64,000 nucleotides of DNA from Neobacillus sp. PS2-9 (GTDB lineage: Bacteria > Bacillota > Bacilli > Bacillales > Cytobacillaceae), in NCBI RefSeq assembly GCF_030915525.1, contig NZ_CP133269.1:2138501-2202500 (forward strand). The letters are read 5' to 3'. Positions within the stretch are counted from its first letter, which is position 1. Every line of letters begins with the position of its first letter. Position numbers and translations under genes: made by a program. This document shows, one piece after another, positions 7,938-16,576 of the stretch. Below the pieces are notes generated by a model, which was not told where the DNA came from, ran no database searches, and saw only the letters and a list, made by a program, of their open reading frames with translations.

Positions 7938-9329
7938 TTGAAACAGGCCTTAATCAAGGATTTGTACAGAAACACAGAAAGTTATGTGGAACAAAAGGTG
8001 AAATTATCAGGATGGATTCGTACCATCCGCGATTCCAAAACATTTGGTTTTATTGAATTAAATGATGGTAGCTTCTTTAAAGGAGTTCAAATCGTTTTTG
8101 ACGAGCAATTAAATAATTTTAAAGAAATAACAAAGCTTCCGATAAGTTCAACGATTAAAGTAGAAGGAGATTTTATTTATACTCCTCAAGCAAAGCAGCC
8201 ATTTGAAATTAAAGCAACTGAAATCACTATTGAAGGTACCTCAAATGTAGATTATCCGTTACAAAAGAAACGACATACATTTGAATACCTTAGAACGATA
8301 GCCCATTTACGACCAAGAACTAACACATTTGCGGCTGTCTTTCGGGTGAGATCATTAGCAGCATATGCCATCCATAAATTCTTCCAAGATAAAGGATTTG
8401 TAAACGTCCATTCTCCGATTATCACTGGAAGTGATACGGAGGGTGCGGGAGAAATGTTCCGTGTGACTACATTGGATTTGGAAAATCTTCCGAAAAATGA
8501 AGAAGGAAAAACGGATACATCAAAAGATTTCTTCGGTAAAGAGTCTAACTTAACTGTTAGTGGACAGCTTTCAGCAGAAGCATTTGCCTTAGCTTTCCGT
8601 AATGTTTATACCTTTGGACCGACCTTTAGAGCTGAAAATTCTAACACCGCTCGACACGCAGCAGAGTTTTGGATGATTGAACCAGAAATCGCTTTTGGGG
8701 AGCTTCCTGATATTATGGATCTTGCTGAAGAGATGGTTAAGTCTGTTATTGGTTATGTTATTGAACAAGCGCCAGAGGAAATGAACTTCTTCAATAGTTT
8801 CGTTGAAAAAGGCTTATTAGATCGCTTAAATAATGCCTTTACGGCGGATTTCGGCAGAGTGACATATACAGAAGCAATTAACCTGTTAAAAGAATCCGGT
8901 GAAAATTTTGCTTATCCCGTTGAATGGGGAGCAGACCTTCAAACAGAGCACGAGCGATATCTGTGCGAAAAAGTGTTCCAAAAGCCAGTATTTGTTACTG
9001 ACTATCCAAAAGAAATTAAAGCCTTCTATATGAGATTGAACGAAGATAATAAAACAGTTGCTGCAACAGACTTACTAGTTCCAGGAATTGGAGAGTTAAT
9101 TGGAGGCAGCCAGCGTGAAGAGCGTGAAGATATTTTAGCTGGAAAAATTAATGAACTTGGTATGAATGAGGAAGATTACTGGTGGTACTTAGAGCTAAGA
9201 AAATACGGCGGAACTAAACATTCTGGTTATGGCCTTGGATTTGAACGTTTAATTATGTACTTAACTGGTATGACAAACATCAGAGATGTCATTCCATTCC
9301 CAAGAACTCCAGGTAATGCAGAATTTTAA
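7938..9329 (+). CDS. asnS: asparaginyl-tRNA synthetase
   Basis: This class II synthetase charges tRNA-Asn. The 463 residues comprise an N-terminal OB-fold anticodon-binding domain (about 1-110: [25 protein letters not shown]) and the catalytic domain. Motif 2 is [21 protein letters not shown] and motif 3 is [27 protein letters not shown], both typical of AsnRS rather than AspRS. The start is TTG with AGGAGG seven bases upstream. Its terminator has been split by the IS element that follows. Confidence 0.95.
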   Translation: MKQALIKDLYRNTESYVEQKVKLSGWIRTIRDSKTFGFIELNDGSFFKGVQIVFDEQLNNFKEITKLPISSTIKVEGDFIYTPQAKQPFEIKATEITIEGTSNVDYPLQKKRHTFEYLRTIAHLRPRTNTFAAVFRVRSLAAYAIHKFFQDKGFVNVHSPIITGSDTEGAGEMFRVTTLDLENLPKNEEGKTDTSKDFFGKESNLTVSGQLSAEAFALAFRNVYTFGPTFRAENSNTARHAAEFWMIEPEIAFGELPDIMDLAEEMVKSVIGYVIEQAPEEMNFFNSFVEKGLLDRLNNAFTADFGRVTYTEAINLLKESGENFAYPVEWGADLQTEHERYLCEKVFQKPVFVTDYPKEIKAFYMRLNEDNKTVAATDLLVPGIGELIGGSQREEREDILAGKINELGMNEEDYWWYLELRKYGGTKHSGYGLGFERLIMYLTGMTNIRDVIPFPRTPGNAEF

Positions 9330-9338
9330 GCCAAAAAA

Positions 9339-9351
9339 GACCAATTCATTC
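9339..9351 (+). terminator. asnS terminator, left arm, interrupted by IS
   Basis: GACCAATTCA (9339-9348) pairs exactly with TGAATTGGTC at 10823-10832, which is followed by TTTTTTGTG. Removing the IS and one ATTC copy restores a 10-bp stem with a five-base loop TTCAG preceded by an A run. The asnS terminator was therefore split in its loop. Confidence 0.8.
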
Positions 9352-9390
9352 TAATGTGTACCCGTTGTAAAGGACATTTTTAAAAAAAGC

Positions 9391-10251
9391 CTAGGCAGAT
9401 TTAAGAAGATGGTCTCTGTATTGAACAGGGGTCATCTTTTTTAAATTCCATTGATATCTATAGTGGTTGTAATACGTCATATATTGCTTAATTTCTCTTT
9501 TTAGCTCCTCTAGGGTTGTACATTCTTTTATATAAGCTTCGTCTTTTAAGTGGCCAAAGAAAGATTCTTGAGGTGCGTTATCCCAACAATTACCTCTTCT
9601 TGACATAGATTGGCGTAGTTTAAGTTTTTTTACAGCTTTTTGAAAATCCGGATGCGTATAATGTACTCCTTGGTCTGAATGGATCAATGCATCTTTCGCT
9701 TTTTTAAAGTGTTTATTCTTCTTTAGTTTTTTAAGAGTGTCTGTGGCTAAATCAATGGTCATACGTTCTGAAATATTATAGGCTAATAGTTCACCTGTGG
9801 AACCATCTTTTATGGCTGATAAATAAGCTTTCCGACCTTCACCGTAAAATAAGTAAGTGATATCTGTTAGAAGAACTTTATAAGGGATTTCCTGTTTAAA
9901 TTCCCGATTTAAAAGGTTTGGTACGACTCTATGTTCTTGTGTGGCTTTCATCATCCGTCTATAGGGATTTGCCTTTCTAATAGGGCAAATAATACCGTAT
10001 TTCTTCATGATTCTTCTAATCCGTTTTAAATTGTATTTAACATTAAATTGACCCGCCAAAGTCATTTTAATTTGACGTGCCCCTTTCTTACGGCGTTTAA
10101 AATGAAAGGCTTTTAGGATGATCTCCTTCACTTTCTCATCTTCCGCTTCTTTTTCTTTTCTTATTTTTTGTGACCGTTCAGAGAAATAATTATAATAACC
10201 AGACCGTGAAACACCAGCCACGTTACATAAATAGCTCACCATATTCTTCAA
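9391..10251 (-). CDS. IS3-family transposase OrfB (DDE integrase domain)
   Basis: OrfB supplies the catalytic rve-type integrase domain. An N-terminal HTH_21-like region (VKEIILKAFHFKRRKKGARQI) precedes the core. The catalytic triad is D130 (LLTDITY), D193 (HSDQGVHY) and E229 (NAPQESFFGHLK), with the DD(35)E spacing of the IS3 family. The frame stays open upstream of the first usable start (TTG) to the frameshift site, reading KGAEKEPITLPTDQKF, so the active form is expected to be an OrfAB fusion. Confidence 0.9.
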   Translation of the reverse strand: MKNMVSYLCNVAGVSRSGYYNYFSERSQKIRKEKEAEDEKVKEIILKAFHFKRRKKGARQIKMTLAGQFNVKYNLKRIRRIMKKYGIICPIRKANPYRRMMKATQEHRVVPNLLNREFKQEIPYKVLLTDITYLFYGEGRKAYLSAIKDGSTGELLAYNISERMTIDLATDTLKKLKKNKHFKKAKDALIHSDQGVHYTHPDFQKAVKKLKLRQSMSRRGNCWDNAPQESFFGHLKDEAYIKECTTLEELKREIKQYMTYYNHYRYQWNLKKMTPVQYRDHLLKSA

Positions 10252-10307
10252 CTTATATTTCTGTATAACTGAACGGATAAGGATAAACTTTTGATCAGTG
10301 GGTAAGG

Positions 10308-10733
10308 TTATAGGTTCCTTTTCAGCCCCCTTTCTGCAAATCGTATCTTTTTTAATAGTTCATTTTCTGCCTTTAATAAATTATTTTGAGCTTCTAATCT
10401 CGCAAATTTCTCTTCTAGTGTTAGCTCCCTTTCACCAAGTCTCCCTGAATTTTCACCTCTGGTATCGCGTAGACCGGCTACTCCGTTTTCTCTATAGGAG
10501 GCGCGCCATCTCTTACCAGCAGCTCTAACACGATCCATTCCTAAAACATCAATATCGAATCCACATTGTTCAAATATCTCTCTAGGTAGCTTTCCACCTG
10601 CATTTTCTTCAATGAAAAGATGCTTAAACTCATCTGTATAGGTTATTCCCTTTGATCTAACTGATTTAACATAAGGGTTATTAGAAAGAATCTTAACCTC
10701 TTTCTCTGTAAATAATCTCTTACTCATCTGCAT
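10308..10733 (-). CDS. IS3-family transposase OrfA (helix-turn-helix)
   Basis: The 141-residue DNA-binding subunit has a helix-turn-helix region (GGKLPREIFEQCGFD...RVRAAGKRWRASYRENG) and a C-terminal leucine-rich coiled coil (LEEKFARLEAQNNLLKAENELLKK) used for multimerisation. The heptamer A-AAA-AAG lies in frame at 10353 to 10347 inside the coiled-coil end; a -1 slip there joins the OrfB frame, as known for IS150-group elements. Confidence 0.85.
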   Translation of the reverse strand: MQMSKRLFTEKEVKILSNNPYVKSVRSKGITYTDEFKHLFIEENAGGKLPREIFEQCGFDIDVLGMDRVRAAGKRWRASYRENGVAGLRDTRGENSGRLGERELTLEEKFARLEAQNNLLKAENELLKKIRFAERGLKRNL

Positions 10734-10822
10734 TCCCCAATCCCATTTTTCTTAAGTATACAAAAAAGTACCCGATAGAGGACTTTTTTAAGTGTCTACT
10801 CTATCGGGTACATTTTATTCAG

Positions 10823-10838
10823 TGAATTGGTCTTTTTT
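10823..10838 (+). terminator. asnS terminator, right arm and T tract
   Basis: TGAATTGGTC followed by TTTTTT is the second arm of the terminator whose first arm is at 9339-9348. After the insertion it can no longer fold with its partner at short range. Confidence 0.75.
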
Positions 10839-10852
10839 GTGTTTTTTCACAT

Positions 10853-10887
10853 TGTTGGGGCTGATCAAGGCGCTTGCGCTTTTCTTA
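10853..10887 (+). repeat. 3' stub of long-hairpin repeat family 2
   Basis: The last 35 bases match the right end of the elements at 24768-24913 and 44241-44387 (GGGGCTGA-CAAGGCGC to CTTTTCTTA). Only this end is present. It abuts the stop codon of the minus-strand small gene, so it sits in that gene's 3' region. Confidence 0.75.
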
Positions 10888-11052
10888 CTGTAATTCTTCT
10901 TCAAAATAAAATGTACCTGGGTGCTCTTTAACGGTATAGGAATATCTCTTCATATTTTTTACATATTGCCATTTTAAGATTGTGACATTTTCACCAGTTT
11001 CTTTAATGTTTACAGTTTGGCCGCTACTATATCGGTTGTTTGAATTCTTCAT
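10885..11052 (-). CDS. small hypothetical protein (55 aa)
   Basis: This protein starts MKNSNNRYSSGQTVNIKET and ends TFYFEEELQ, 55 residues. I do not recognise the family. The alternating polar/hydrophobic pattern (TVNIKETGENVTILKW, RYSYTVKEHPGTFYFEEE) suggests a small beta-barrel or beta-sandwich domain. The start has AAGGGGTG upstream at a good spacing. The stop codon is provided by the terminal TTA of the repeat stub. Confidence 0.6.
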   Translation of the reverse strand: MKNSNNRYSSGQTVNIKETGENVTILKWQYVKNMKRYSYTVKEHPGTFYFEEELQ

Positions 11053-11215
11053 TTAATTACACCCCTTCTATATTACAACTTAAGTATAACACAAATTAAT
11101 TTATTCTATTTGTCCTTCATTTAGGTTATACTATAAAGTTAAAAATTGGAAACACTGCCTTTTCCTTTCATTTTTAATGCTACTATGATATGATGGTTAA
11201 AAGTGAGGTGTCATT

Positions 11216-11434
11216 TTGACAAATTATAAAGCAAAAAAGAGTAACCTCAAGGCCTTATTATCAAAAAACGGCATGGACTTGGTTGGTTTGGAAAAGAATA
11301 CTAATATACCTAGAAGTCAACTCAATGACTATTTATCCAAGAAGGTAATGAGTTTAAATTCTGCAATGACCATTTCCAAAGAATTGAATTGCAAGATTGA
11401 AGATTTATATGTATGGACTGCTGAAGAAGCATAA
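11216..11434 (+). CDS. XRE-type helix-turn-helix regulator (72 aa)
   Basis: A minimal Cro/CI-type DNA-binding protein: LKALLSKNGMDLVGLEKNTNIPRSQLNDYLSKKVMSLNSAMTISKELNCKIEDLYVW has the five-helix spacing of HTH_XRE/HTH_26, with the recognition helix at about 32-42. There is no effector domain. Start is TTG with GAGGTG five bases upstream. It is a single gene, and its targets are unknown. Confidence 0.8.
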   Translation: MTNYKAKKSNLKALLSKNGMDLVGLEKNTNIPRSQLNDYLSKKVMSLNSAMTISKELNCKIEDLYVWTAEEA

Positions 11435-11442
11435 TCTTAAAG

Positions 11443-11480
11443 AAAAAAACAGACTCATGTGAGTCTGTTTTTTTTTTTAG
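11443..11480. terminator. bidirectional terminator
   Basis: ACAGACTCA/TGAGTCTGT with a two-base loop is flanked by seven A on the left and twelve T on the right. It serves the converging XRE and lysine permease genes. Confidence 0.9.
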
Positions 11481-11494
11481 CTTTTTCAACAATT

Positions 11495-12976
11495 TTAGTT
11501 AGATAAATCACATTTATCCAAAGGAATTACTTTAGTTTTCTTTGTTAATTTGTATCCCAACCATAAGATAAGGAAAAGCGGTAAACCAATATAAGAAACC
11601 AACACACCATTCCAATCGATAGTGCTTCCAATAAAGGCTGAATAGTTTTGTCCTAAAACAACGAATCCGCAGACAGCAAAAGCGAAAATAGGACCGAAAG
11701 GGAAGAATTTTGATTTATATGGTAATAAACTTAAATCCTTTCCTTGCGCTATAAAGGCTTTTCTGAATCGATAGTGACAGATTGCAATTCCCAGCCAAGC
11801 AATAAAGCCGGACATACCTGAAGCATTTAATAACCAGACATAAACCGTGCCATCTCCGAAGAAAGAGGCAAGAAAGGCCAAAGTACCTACTAAAGTTGTT
11901 GCAAATAGAGCATTGACAGGTACACCATTTTTATTTAGTTTCCCTAGAAACTTGGGAGCTTTTCCTTCACGTGCTAAGTCCCAGAGCATTCGGGTAGAAG
12001 CGTACATACCAGAATTACCAGCAGATAAAACTGCTGTTAAGATAACCGCGTTCATTACTGAAGCAGCAAAAGCAATTCCAGCCTTTTGAAAGACAAGCGT
12101 AAAGGGACTAACCGTAACATCACCATTTGCTAAATTTTCATTTGTAAAAGGAATTAGAAGTCCGATTACTAAAATAGCTAGTACATAAAATAAAAGAATT
12201 CGCCAAAATACTTGTTTCACTGCTCGTGGAATAGCTTTCCTTGGATCTTCCGTCTCACCAGCAGCAACACCTAAAAGCTCTGTTCCTTGGAAGGAAAATC
12301 CAGCTGCCATAAAAATTCCTAGCATTGCCATAAAACCGCCATGGAAAGGAGCATCACCAACTGTGAAATTTTTGAAGCCGATTGCCTCATCTCCCATGAT
12401 ACCGAAAATCATTAGTGTACCAATTATGATAAAGACAATAACCGTTACTACCTTTATTAAGGAAAACCAGTATTCTGCTTCACCAAATCCTTTAACAGAA
12501 AGATAATTTAATAGGAACATAATGACTAAAAAGATTCCACTCCAAATGAAGGATGGTGTTTGTGGGAACCAAAATTTCATGATCATCGTAACAGCTGCTA
12601 ACTCGGCTGCAATGGTAATTGCCCAGTTATACCAGTAATTCCAACCTAGTGCAAAACCTAAGGAAGGATCGACGAATTTAGTTGCATACGTACTAAAGCT
12701 TCCAGCAACGGGCATATAGGCTCCCATCTCTGCTAACCCCTGCATCAAAAAGTAAACCATTAGACCAATAATAATATAGGAGAGAATAGCTCCGCCTGGT
12801 CCTGCAGAATGTATGGCCCCGCCACTGGCAAGGAATAAACCTGTACCAATTGTTCCTCCAAGAGAAATCATGGTAAGGTGACGAGATTTAAGGCTTCGTC
12901 TTAACTCTGAGGGTTCTTTTTTAGGTGATAAATCACCATTATATTCATTTTCTTTTAATACTTTTGCTGTTTGCAT
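11495..12976 (-). CDS. lysP: lysine-specific amino acid permease (LysP-like)
   Basis: The 493-residue protein is an APC-superfamily AAT-type permease with twelve predicted membrane helices. The N-terminal signature SRHLTMISLGGTIGTGLFLASG and the later GAGFSFQGTELLGVAAGETEDPRKAIP-like block are typical of LysP/AAT transporters. The start at 12976 has AAGGAG at eight bases; upstream in-frame codons belong to the leader. Lysine specificity is inferred mainly from the L-box riboswitch directly upstream. Expression should be off when lysine is abundant, by premature termination. Confidence 0.88.
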   Translation of the reverse strand: MQTAKVLKENEYNGDLSPKKEPSELRRSLKSRHLTMISLGGTIGTGLFLASGGAIHSAGPGGAILSYIIIGLMVYFLMQGLAEMGAYMPVAGSFSTYATKFVDPSLGFALGWNYWYNWAITIAAELAAVTMIMKFWFPQTPSFIWSGIFLVIMFLLNYLSVKGFGEAEYWFSLIKVVTVIVFIIIGTLMIFGIMGDEAIGFKNFTVGDAPFHGGFMAMLGIFMAAGFSFQGTELLGVAAGETEDPRKAIPRAVKQVFWRILLFYVLAILVIGLLIPFTNENLANGDVTVSPFTLVFQKAGIAFAASVMNAVILTAVLSAGNSGMYASTRMLWDLAREGKAPKFLGKLNKNGVPVNALFATTLVGTLAFLASFFGDGTVYVWLLNASGMSGFIAWLGIAICHYRFRKAFIAQGKDLSLLPYKSKFFPFGPIFAFAVCGFVVLGQNYSAFIGSTIDWNGVLVSYIGLPLFLILWLGYKLTKKTKVIPLDKCDLSN

Positions 12977-13025
12977 TATCTTTACTCCTTTTTTGTTTTC
13001 TTTCTTTTTTCGAGAAGGAGTTTGG

Positions 13026-13061
13026 AATAAAAAATGCCATCGAAGTAGAATCGATGGCATT
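13026..13061 (-). terminator. expression-platform terminator of the L box
   Basis: On the minus strand AATGCCATCGA/TCGATGGCATT with an 8-bp loop is followed by TTTTTTATT. It lies between the riboswitch aptamer and the permease and is the expected off-state terminator. Confidence 0.85.
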
Positions 13062-13079
13062 ATCAATACCCCGCATCAT

Positions 13080-13290
13080 ACCTTTCGAAAGATAGCTCAA
13101 CACGAATGGCTGGTAGGTCCAATTCGTGACAGTTCTGTTCCTATTTGGAGACAGCCCCAGCATGCTTTGTCAGAGAGTAAAGCACACTTCGGCAGTTTTT
13201 CCTTTCAAACGGGGTCAAAAATGTCTCTGCATCTCATCCGCTTTACTAATAAAAACCGCGACCTCTACCTCATCGGTTTGATGAGGATTT
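13080..13290 (-). promoter_or_regulatory. lysine riboswitch (L box)
   Basis: Read on the minus strand, the region begins with the conserved GATGAGGTAGAGGTCGCG, continues through AGTAAAGCGG and GATGAGATGCAGAGAC, then CTGCCGAAG..GCTTT, GCTGGGGCTGT and a closing ACCAGCCATTCGTG. This is the conserved order of the lysine-sensing L-box aptamer. It is followed by a terminator and then the permease, so it is a transcriptional off-switch. Confidence 0.92.
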
Positions 13291-13498
13291 AGCTTATGAA
13301 ATTAATATATTTCTAAAGTATAAATAATATTGTACATTTGTCAATATGTTTTTCTTGAATAACTTTTTTACTCATTCAACCTAACAGTAATTAACAGATA
13401 ATTAAATCTTTTGGAAAAAAACTATTAAATTTACTTTAAAAATGATAATCGGTATTATTTTTAAGTATAATGATGGCAGGTATTCGGAGGTATTTTCC

Positions 13499-14314
13499 AT
13501 GCGGATTTTTGGGATTATTACGGGATCACTAATTGTTGTACTAGCATTTAACCTTTTTTTAATACCTCACGAAGTGTTAAGCAGTGGACTAAGTGGTATT
13601 TCCATGATAGTAGGTATGGTTACACCACTTAATACTGGGTTAGCAAATTTTCTTTTGAATTTTCCGTTACTGGTTATTGGGTACAAAATGTTAGGCAAAA
13701 AATTTATTATGAACTCGATCTTTTCAGTGCTCATCATATCAGTTGGGCTCTATGTGGTACCTGTCTACGAAATTGCAAATGATAAGATATTATCCTCCAT
13801 TTTTGGCGGCGCTTTAACAGGTCTTGGGGTAGGCATTGTCTTCCGAAGTTCTGGATCTACAGGTGGCTTTGATATTATTGGAATGATTGTTTCGAGAAAA
13901 AAGGACTTTCCAATAGGTGCACTTCTATCAGGTATGAACGCAGTTGTTATTTTGATAAGTGGATTTCTGTTTAATTGGGATGCTGCTTTGAATACCTTAG
14001 TATCTATTTTTGTAACAGGTAAAGTAGTTGATGCCATCTATACTGACCATGCTAAGCTAACGATAATGATCATTACAGAAAAGGGTGAAGAGATGAGGTC
14101 ACATCTGTTAACCAATCTGTATCGAGGGTTGACAATTATAGATGGTGTTGGCGGCTACTCCAATAATAAACGAAATGTATTAATAACAGTGATATCACGA
14201 TATGAACTGAATGAGATTAAAAATCTCATTGTTGAAGTAGATCCTTCAGCATTCGTCAATATAACTGAAACGATAGAAGTAATGGGACTGTTTCATCGTC
14301 CTAGTCCCTCATAA
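13499..14314 (+). CDS. YitT family membrane protein with C-terminal DUF2179
   Basis: The 271-residue protein has an N-terminal membrane domain of five to six helices (about 1-180) and a soluble C-terminal DUF2179 domain (TIMIITEKGEEMRSHLLTNLYRGLTIIDGVGGYS). Function in this family is unknown; glycine-rich half-repeats in the membrane part resemble transporters. The ATG at 13499 has GGAGG eight bases upstream; the open frame upstream lacks a site. It is one of three YitT paralogues in the window (also 23611 and 50442). Confidence 0.85.
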   Translation: MRIFGIITGSLIVVLAFNLFLIPHEVLSSGLSGISMIVGMVTPLNTGLANFLLNFPLLVIGYKMLGKKFIMNSIFSVLIISVGLYVVPVYEIANDKILSSIFGGALTGLGVGIVFRSSGSTGGFDIIGMIVSRKKDFPIGALLSGMNAVVILISGFLFNWDAALNTLVSIFVTGKVVDAIYTDHAKLTIMIITEKGEEMRSHLLTNLYRGLTIIDGVGGYSNNKRNVLITVISRYELNEIKNLIVEVDPSAFVNITETIEVMGLFHRPSPS

Positions 14315-14315
14315 G

Positions 14316-14360
14316 AAAAAAATGGGCCTGCACTATACTAATAGTGAGGCCCATTTTTTA
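14316..14360. terminator. bidirectional terminator
   Basis: AAATGGGCCT/AGGCCCATTT with an inner CACTA/TAGTG stem is flanked by A and T runs. It serves the converging YitT and PH-domain genes. Confidence 0.9.
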
Positions 14361-14975
14361 TCAATTATTAATGTATTTTTCAAATACAAAACCAAAATCT
14401 TTCACACAATACTGTTTTTTACTATCTTCTAACCATTGAAAAGCTGCTTGGTTTAGCATTTTAAATTGTACAACTAAATTGCTATCTGGACTTGTTATTC
14501 GACCTATAGTAGTAGAGGCAACATCAAGGCTTTGTTTGGCAAATTGAAGGCTAATTTCATTTTCATGAGATATTTCGGCAATTTTTATCAAAGCTTTATA
14601 TAAATCTTTCACTTCTTCAATATGTTTTTTATGAATATCAATTGAGAAAGGCTGTGAGCCAATTTTAAACTTAATTTCAACATCAAGGTCTACAGTCCCA
14701 GCTGTTTCAAGTTTAACATCAGAAATCCGATTGGTTGCAAAGCTATATCGATGCAGCATACGCTTCTTGCTTGTAGCACTTGTACCATCAAGGTGAATTA
14801 GGGCGTTATTTGTAAAACAATATTCATCCGATTTTGATTTAATTAGAAAATAAATCTTCTCATTATCTTCGTGCATAACATAATCATCAGCATCAACCTT
14901 ATCATAATTCTCTGGTTTAATAACAGAACCAACATCACTTAATCCTAAAATATCAGCAGCTACTTTTCCAAACAT
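14361..14975 (-). CDS. YvbH-like bacterial PH-domain protein
   Basis: The 204-residue soluble protein starts MFGKVAADILGLSDVGSVI. A bacterial pleckstrin-homology-like domain (about 15-125: EKIYFLIKSKSDEYCFTNNALIH..KRMLHRYSF) is followed by a helical extension (FSIDIHKKHIEEVKDLYKALIKIAE) like the oligomerisation extension of YvbH. The function is unknown. The start at 14975 has GTGAGGTTGAGAG upstream; the longer reading contains no start site. It is a single gene. Confidence 0.75.
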   Translation of the reverse strand: MFGKVAADILGLSDVGSVIKPENYDKVDADDYVMHEDNEKIYFLIKSKSDEYCFTNNALIHLDGTSATSKKRMLHRYSFATNRISDVKLETAGTVDLDVEIKFKIGSQPFSIDIHKKHIEEVKDLYKALIKIAEISHENEISLQFAKQSLDVASTTIGRITSPDSNLVVQFKMLNQAAFQWLEDSKKQYCVKDFGFVFEKYINN

Positions 14976-15163
14976 TCTCTCAACCTCACTTTTTAAGAAT
15001 CTTGACATACATATGTACGAACGATGCGGCATAAAGTTTCACAACTATTTTTTAAAATTTCGAACTACAAAACACTTTATGATCATAATGGTCAGTGTAT
15101 GAGTTAACAGTATTACGGATAATAAAGAAATTTGTTAAACTTAAAAATGAACCTAATGTGAAT

Positions 15164-15228
15164 GGAGGTAGGCCAATGTAAGCACCTATACTTTTTTATA
15201 AATAATTTAATAAAAAGTGAGGGTGCTT
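15164..15228 (+). promoter_or_regulatory. start-stop leader ORF and SD-sequestering hairpin
   Basis: A strong Shine-Dalgarno GGAGG (15164-15168) is followed at seven bases by ATG TAA (15176-15181), a start codon directly followed by a stop. The next bases AAGCACC (15180-15186) pair exactly with GGTGCTT (15222-15228), which overlaps the GTGAGGG ribosome binding site of the MFS exporter. A ribosome paused on the minimal ORF would prevent this pairing. This is the layout of a translational attenuator. Confidence 0.5.
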
Positions 15229-15230
15229 TT

Positions 15231-16460
15231 ATGTCCAATTTTGTTAGAAAAGAGACTTCTTTTCGGTTTCTTTGGTGTGGGCAAATATTTGCTAACCTAG
15301 GGGATATTTTGTATGTAGTTTGTTTAATTAAGTTAATTTTTGACGCGACTGGATCAGTTACCTATATCTCGCTTGTCCCATTTTTTAATACCATTTCTGC
15401 CTTAATTAGCGGGCTATTAGCCCCGTTAATAATAAATAAATTTAAGCTCACATCAATCTTGTCATATTCTCAAACCGGTAAGACGGTGCTTTTGCTTTTG
15501 TTATGTTTTGTTGGGGCCACTATGGGAGAAGAAAGGTTGTTTTGGATTTATCTTCTGATTTGCCTTATATCTTTTTTAGACGGGTGGGCGTCCCCAGCTC
15601 GGAACGCACTAATTCCTAGTCTAGTTGATGAGAGTAAACTGCTGAAAACTAATAGTTTACTCTCTATATCTGATCAATTAGTTCAGCTTATTGCCTGGCC
15701 GATTGGGAGTATTTTGTTGGTTTTATCTGGTTCGATAAATATACTTTGGTTAGCTTTCATACTGTTTCTTCTTTCAACTGTTTTTATGTGGCAGATTAAA
15801 GGTGGCTGGAAAGAATCACCCCAAGGAAACGAAGCGCATATGGATGTGTTAAAGGAAGGCTGGGCTATTATTTGGAGGTCGAGACTGCTTCGAATAATCA
15901 GTTTGATGAACATTCTCGAAACATTTGCTAACGGGGTATGGATTGCTGCTATCTTGTATGTATATGTATCGGAGGCATTAAATAAAGGGGAGAGCTGGTG
16001 GGGATTTATTAATGGCTCTTTCTTTGGAGGTATGCTCTTTGGGGGGCTAGTCATTTATCGTTTTTCTTCCCTGATTGAAAGGAATCTTGGAAAGACCATT
16101 TTCTATTCAACTTTCATTTTAATTGTGATAACCTTTTTATTCGGAACTACCTCTATCCCATGGTTTGCTCTATTTGTCTCTTTTTTATTCGGTTTTCCAC
16201 AAATGGCACGTGATATTGCGGAAACAACCATTATCCAAAATAGCGCTCGGGAACATCTTTTAGCAAAGGTCTATTCAGCTCGAGGAACTTTAATATTTGC
16301 AGCATTCGGACTTTCATCCCTTGTAATGGGCTGGATTACTGAAAGATTCGGGGTGAGAGTAACATTTTTGGTGGCTACTATTTTTTTTATAGCTTCTTTT
16401 ATTGTTGCATTTATTAATAAATCGGCCCTATTTGTTGAAATAAAAAAGAATAGAGGTTAA
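15231..16460 (+). CDS. MFS efflux transporter (macrolide-efflux/EntS-like)
   Basis: The 409-residue protein has twelve predicted helices. It resembles the MFS_3 group, which includes Mef-type macrolide exporters and EntS: FRFLWCGQIFANLGDILYVVCLIKLIF at the N-terminus, the DGWASPARNALIPSLV loop after helix 4, and a second-half AKVYSARGTL loop. The ATG at 15231 is behind GTGAGGG. The frame is open further upstream, but the leader organisation argues for this start. Substrate is unknown; the attenuator-like leader suggests a drug. Confidence 0.82.
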   Translation: MSNFVRKETSFRFLWCGQIFANLGDILYVVCLIKLIFDATGSVTYISLVPFFNTISALISGLLAPLIINKFKLTSILSYSQTGKTVLLLLLCFVGATMGEERLFWIYLLICLISFLDGWASPARNALIPSLVDESKLLKTNSLLSISDQLVQLIAWPIGSILLVLSGSINILWLAFILFLLSTVFMWQIKGGWKESPQGNEAHMDVLKEGWAIIWRSRLLRIISLMNILETFANGVWIAAILYVYVSEALNKGESWWGFINGSFFGGMLFGGLVIYRFSSLIERNLGKTIFYSTFILIVITFLFGTTSIPWFALFVSFLFGFPQMARDIAETTIIQNSAREHLLAKVYSARGTLIFAAFGLSSLVMGWITERFGVRVTFLVATIFFIASFIVAFINKSALFVEIKKNRG

Positions 16461-16467
16461 CTTCAGT

Positions 16468-16503
16468 AAAAAAACGGAAATCGCTTGATGGTTTCCGTTT
16501 TTT
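16468..16503 (+). terminator. intrinsic terminator of MFS gene
   Basis: AAAAACGGAAA/TTTCCGTTTTTT with an 11-base loop. Confidence 0.85.
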
Positions 16504-16576
16504 ATTGGAGAATACACTATATACTCTTTTAATACATAGATTATTTTATATTTTCAGAAAAGGAGGTATTAGAAAA

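Larger units (their letters stand above)
9352..10816 (-). mobile_element. IS150-type IS3-family insertion sequence, complete
   Basis: The element is about 1465 bp with imperfect terminal inverted repeats built around TGTACCCG (9357 inward and 10812 inward). ATTC flanks both sides (9348-9351 and 10817-10820) and looks like a 4-bp target duplication. It carries orfA and orfB on the minus strand with a frameshift signal between them. Both frames are open, so the copy may be active. The exact ends could shift by a few bases because both termini are AT-rich. Confidence 0.85.

Noticed and set aside
15162..15230. N-terminal extension of the MFS exporter from the ATG at 15162
   Set aside because: It would translate the leader with its own SD and hairpin, has no ribosome binding site before it, and adds residues atypical for the family.
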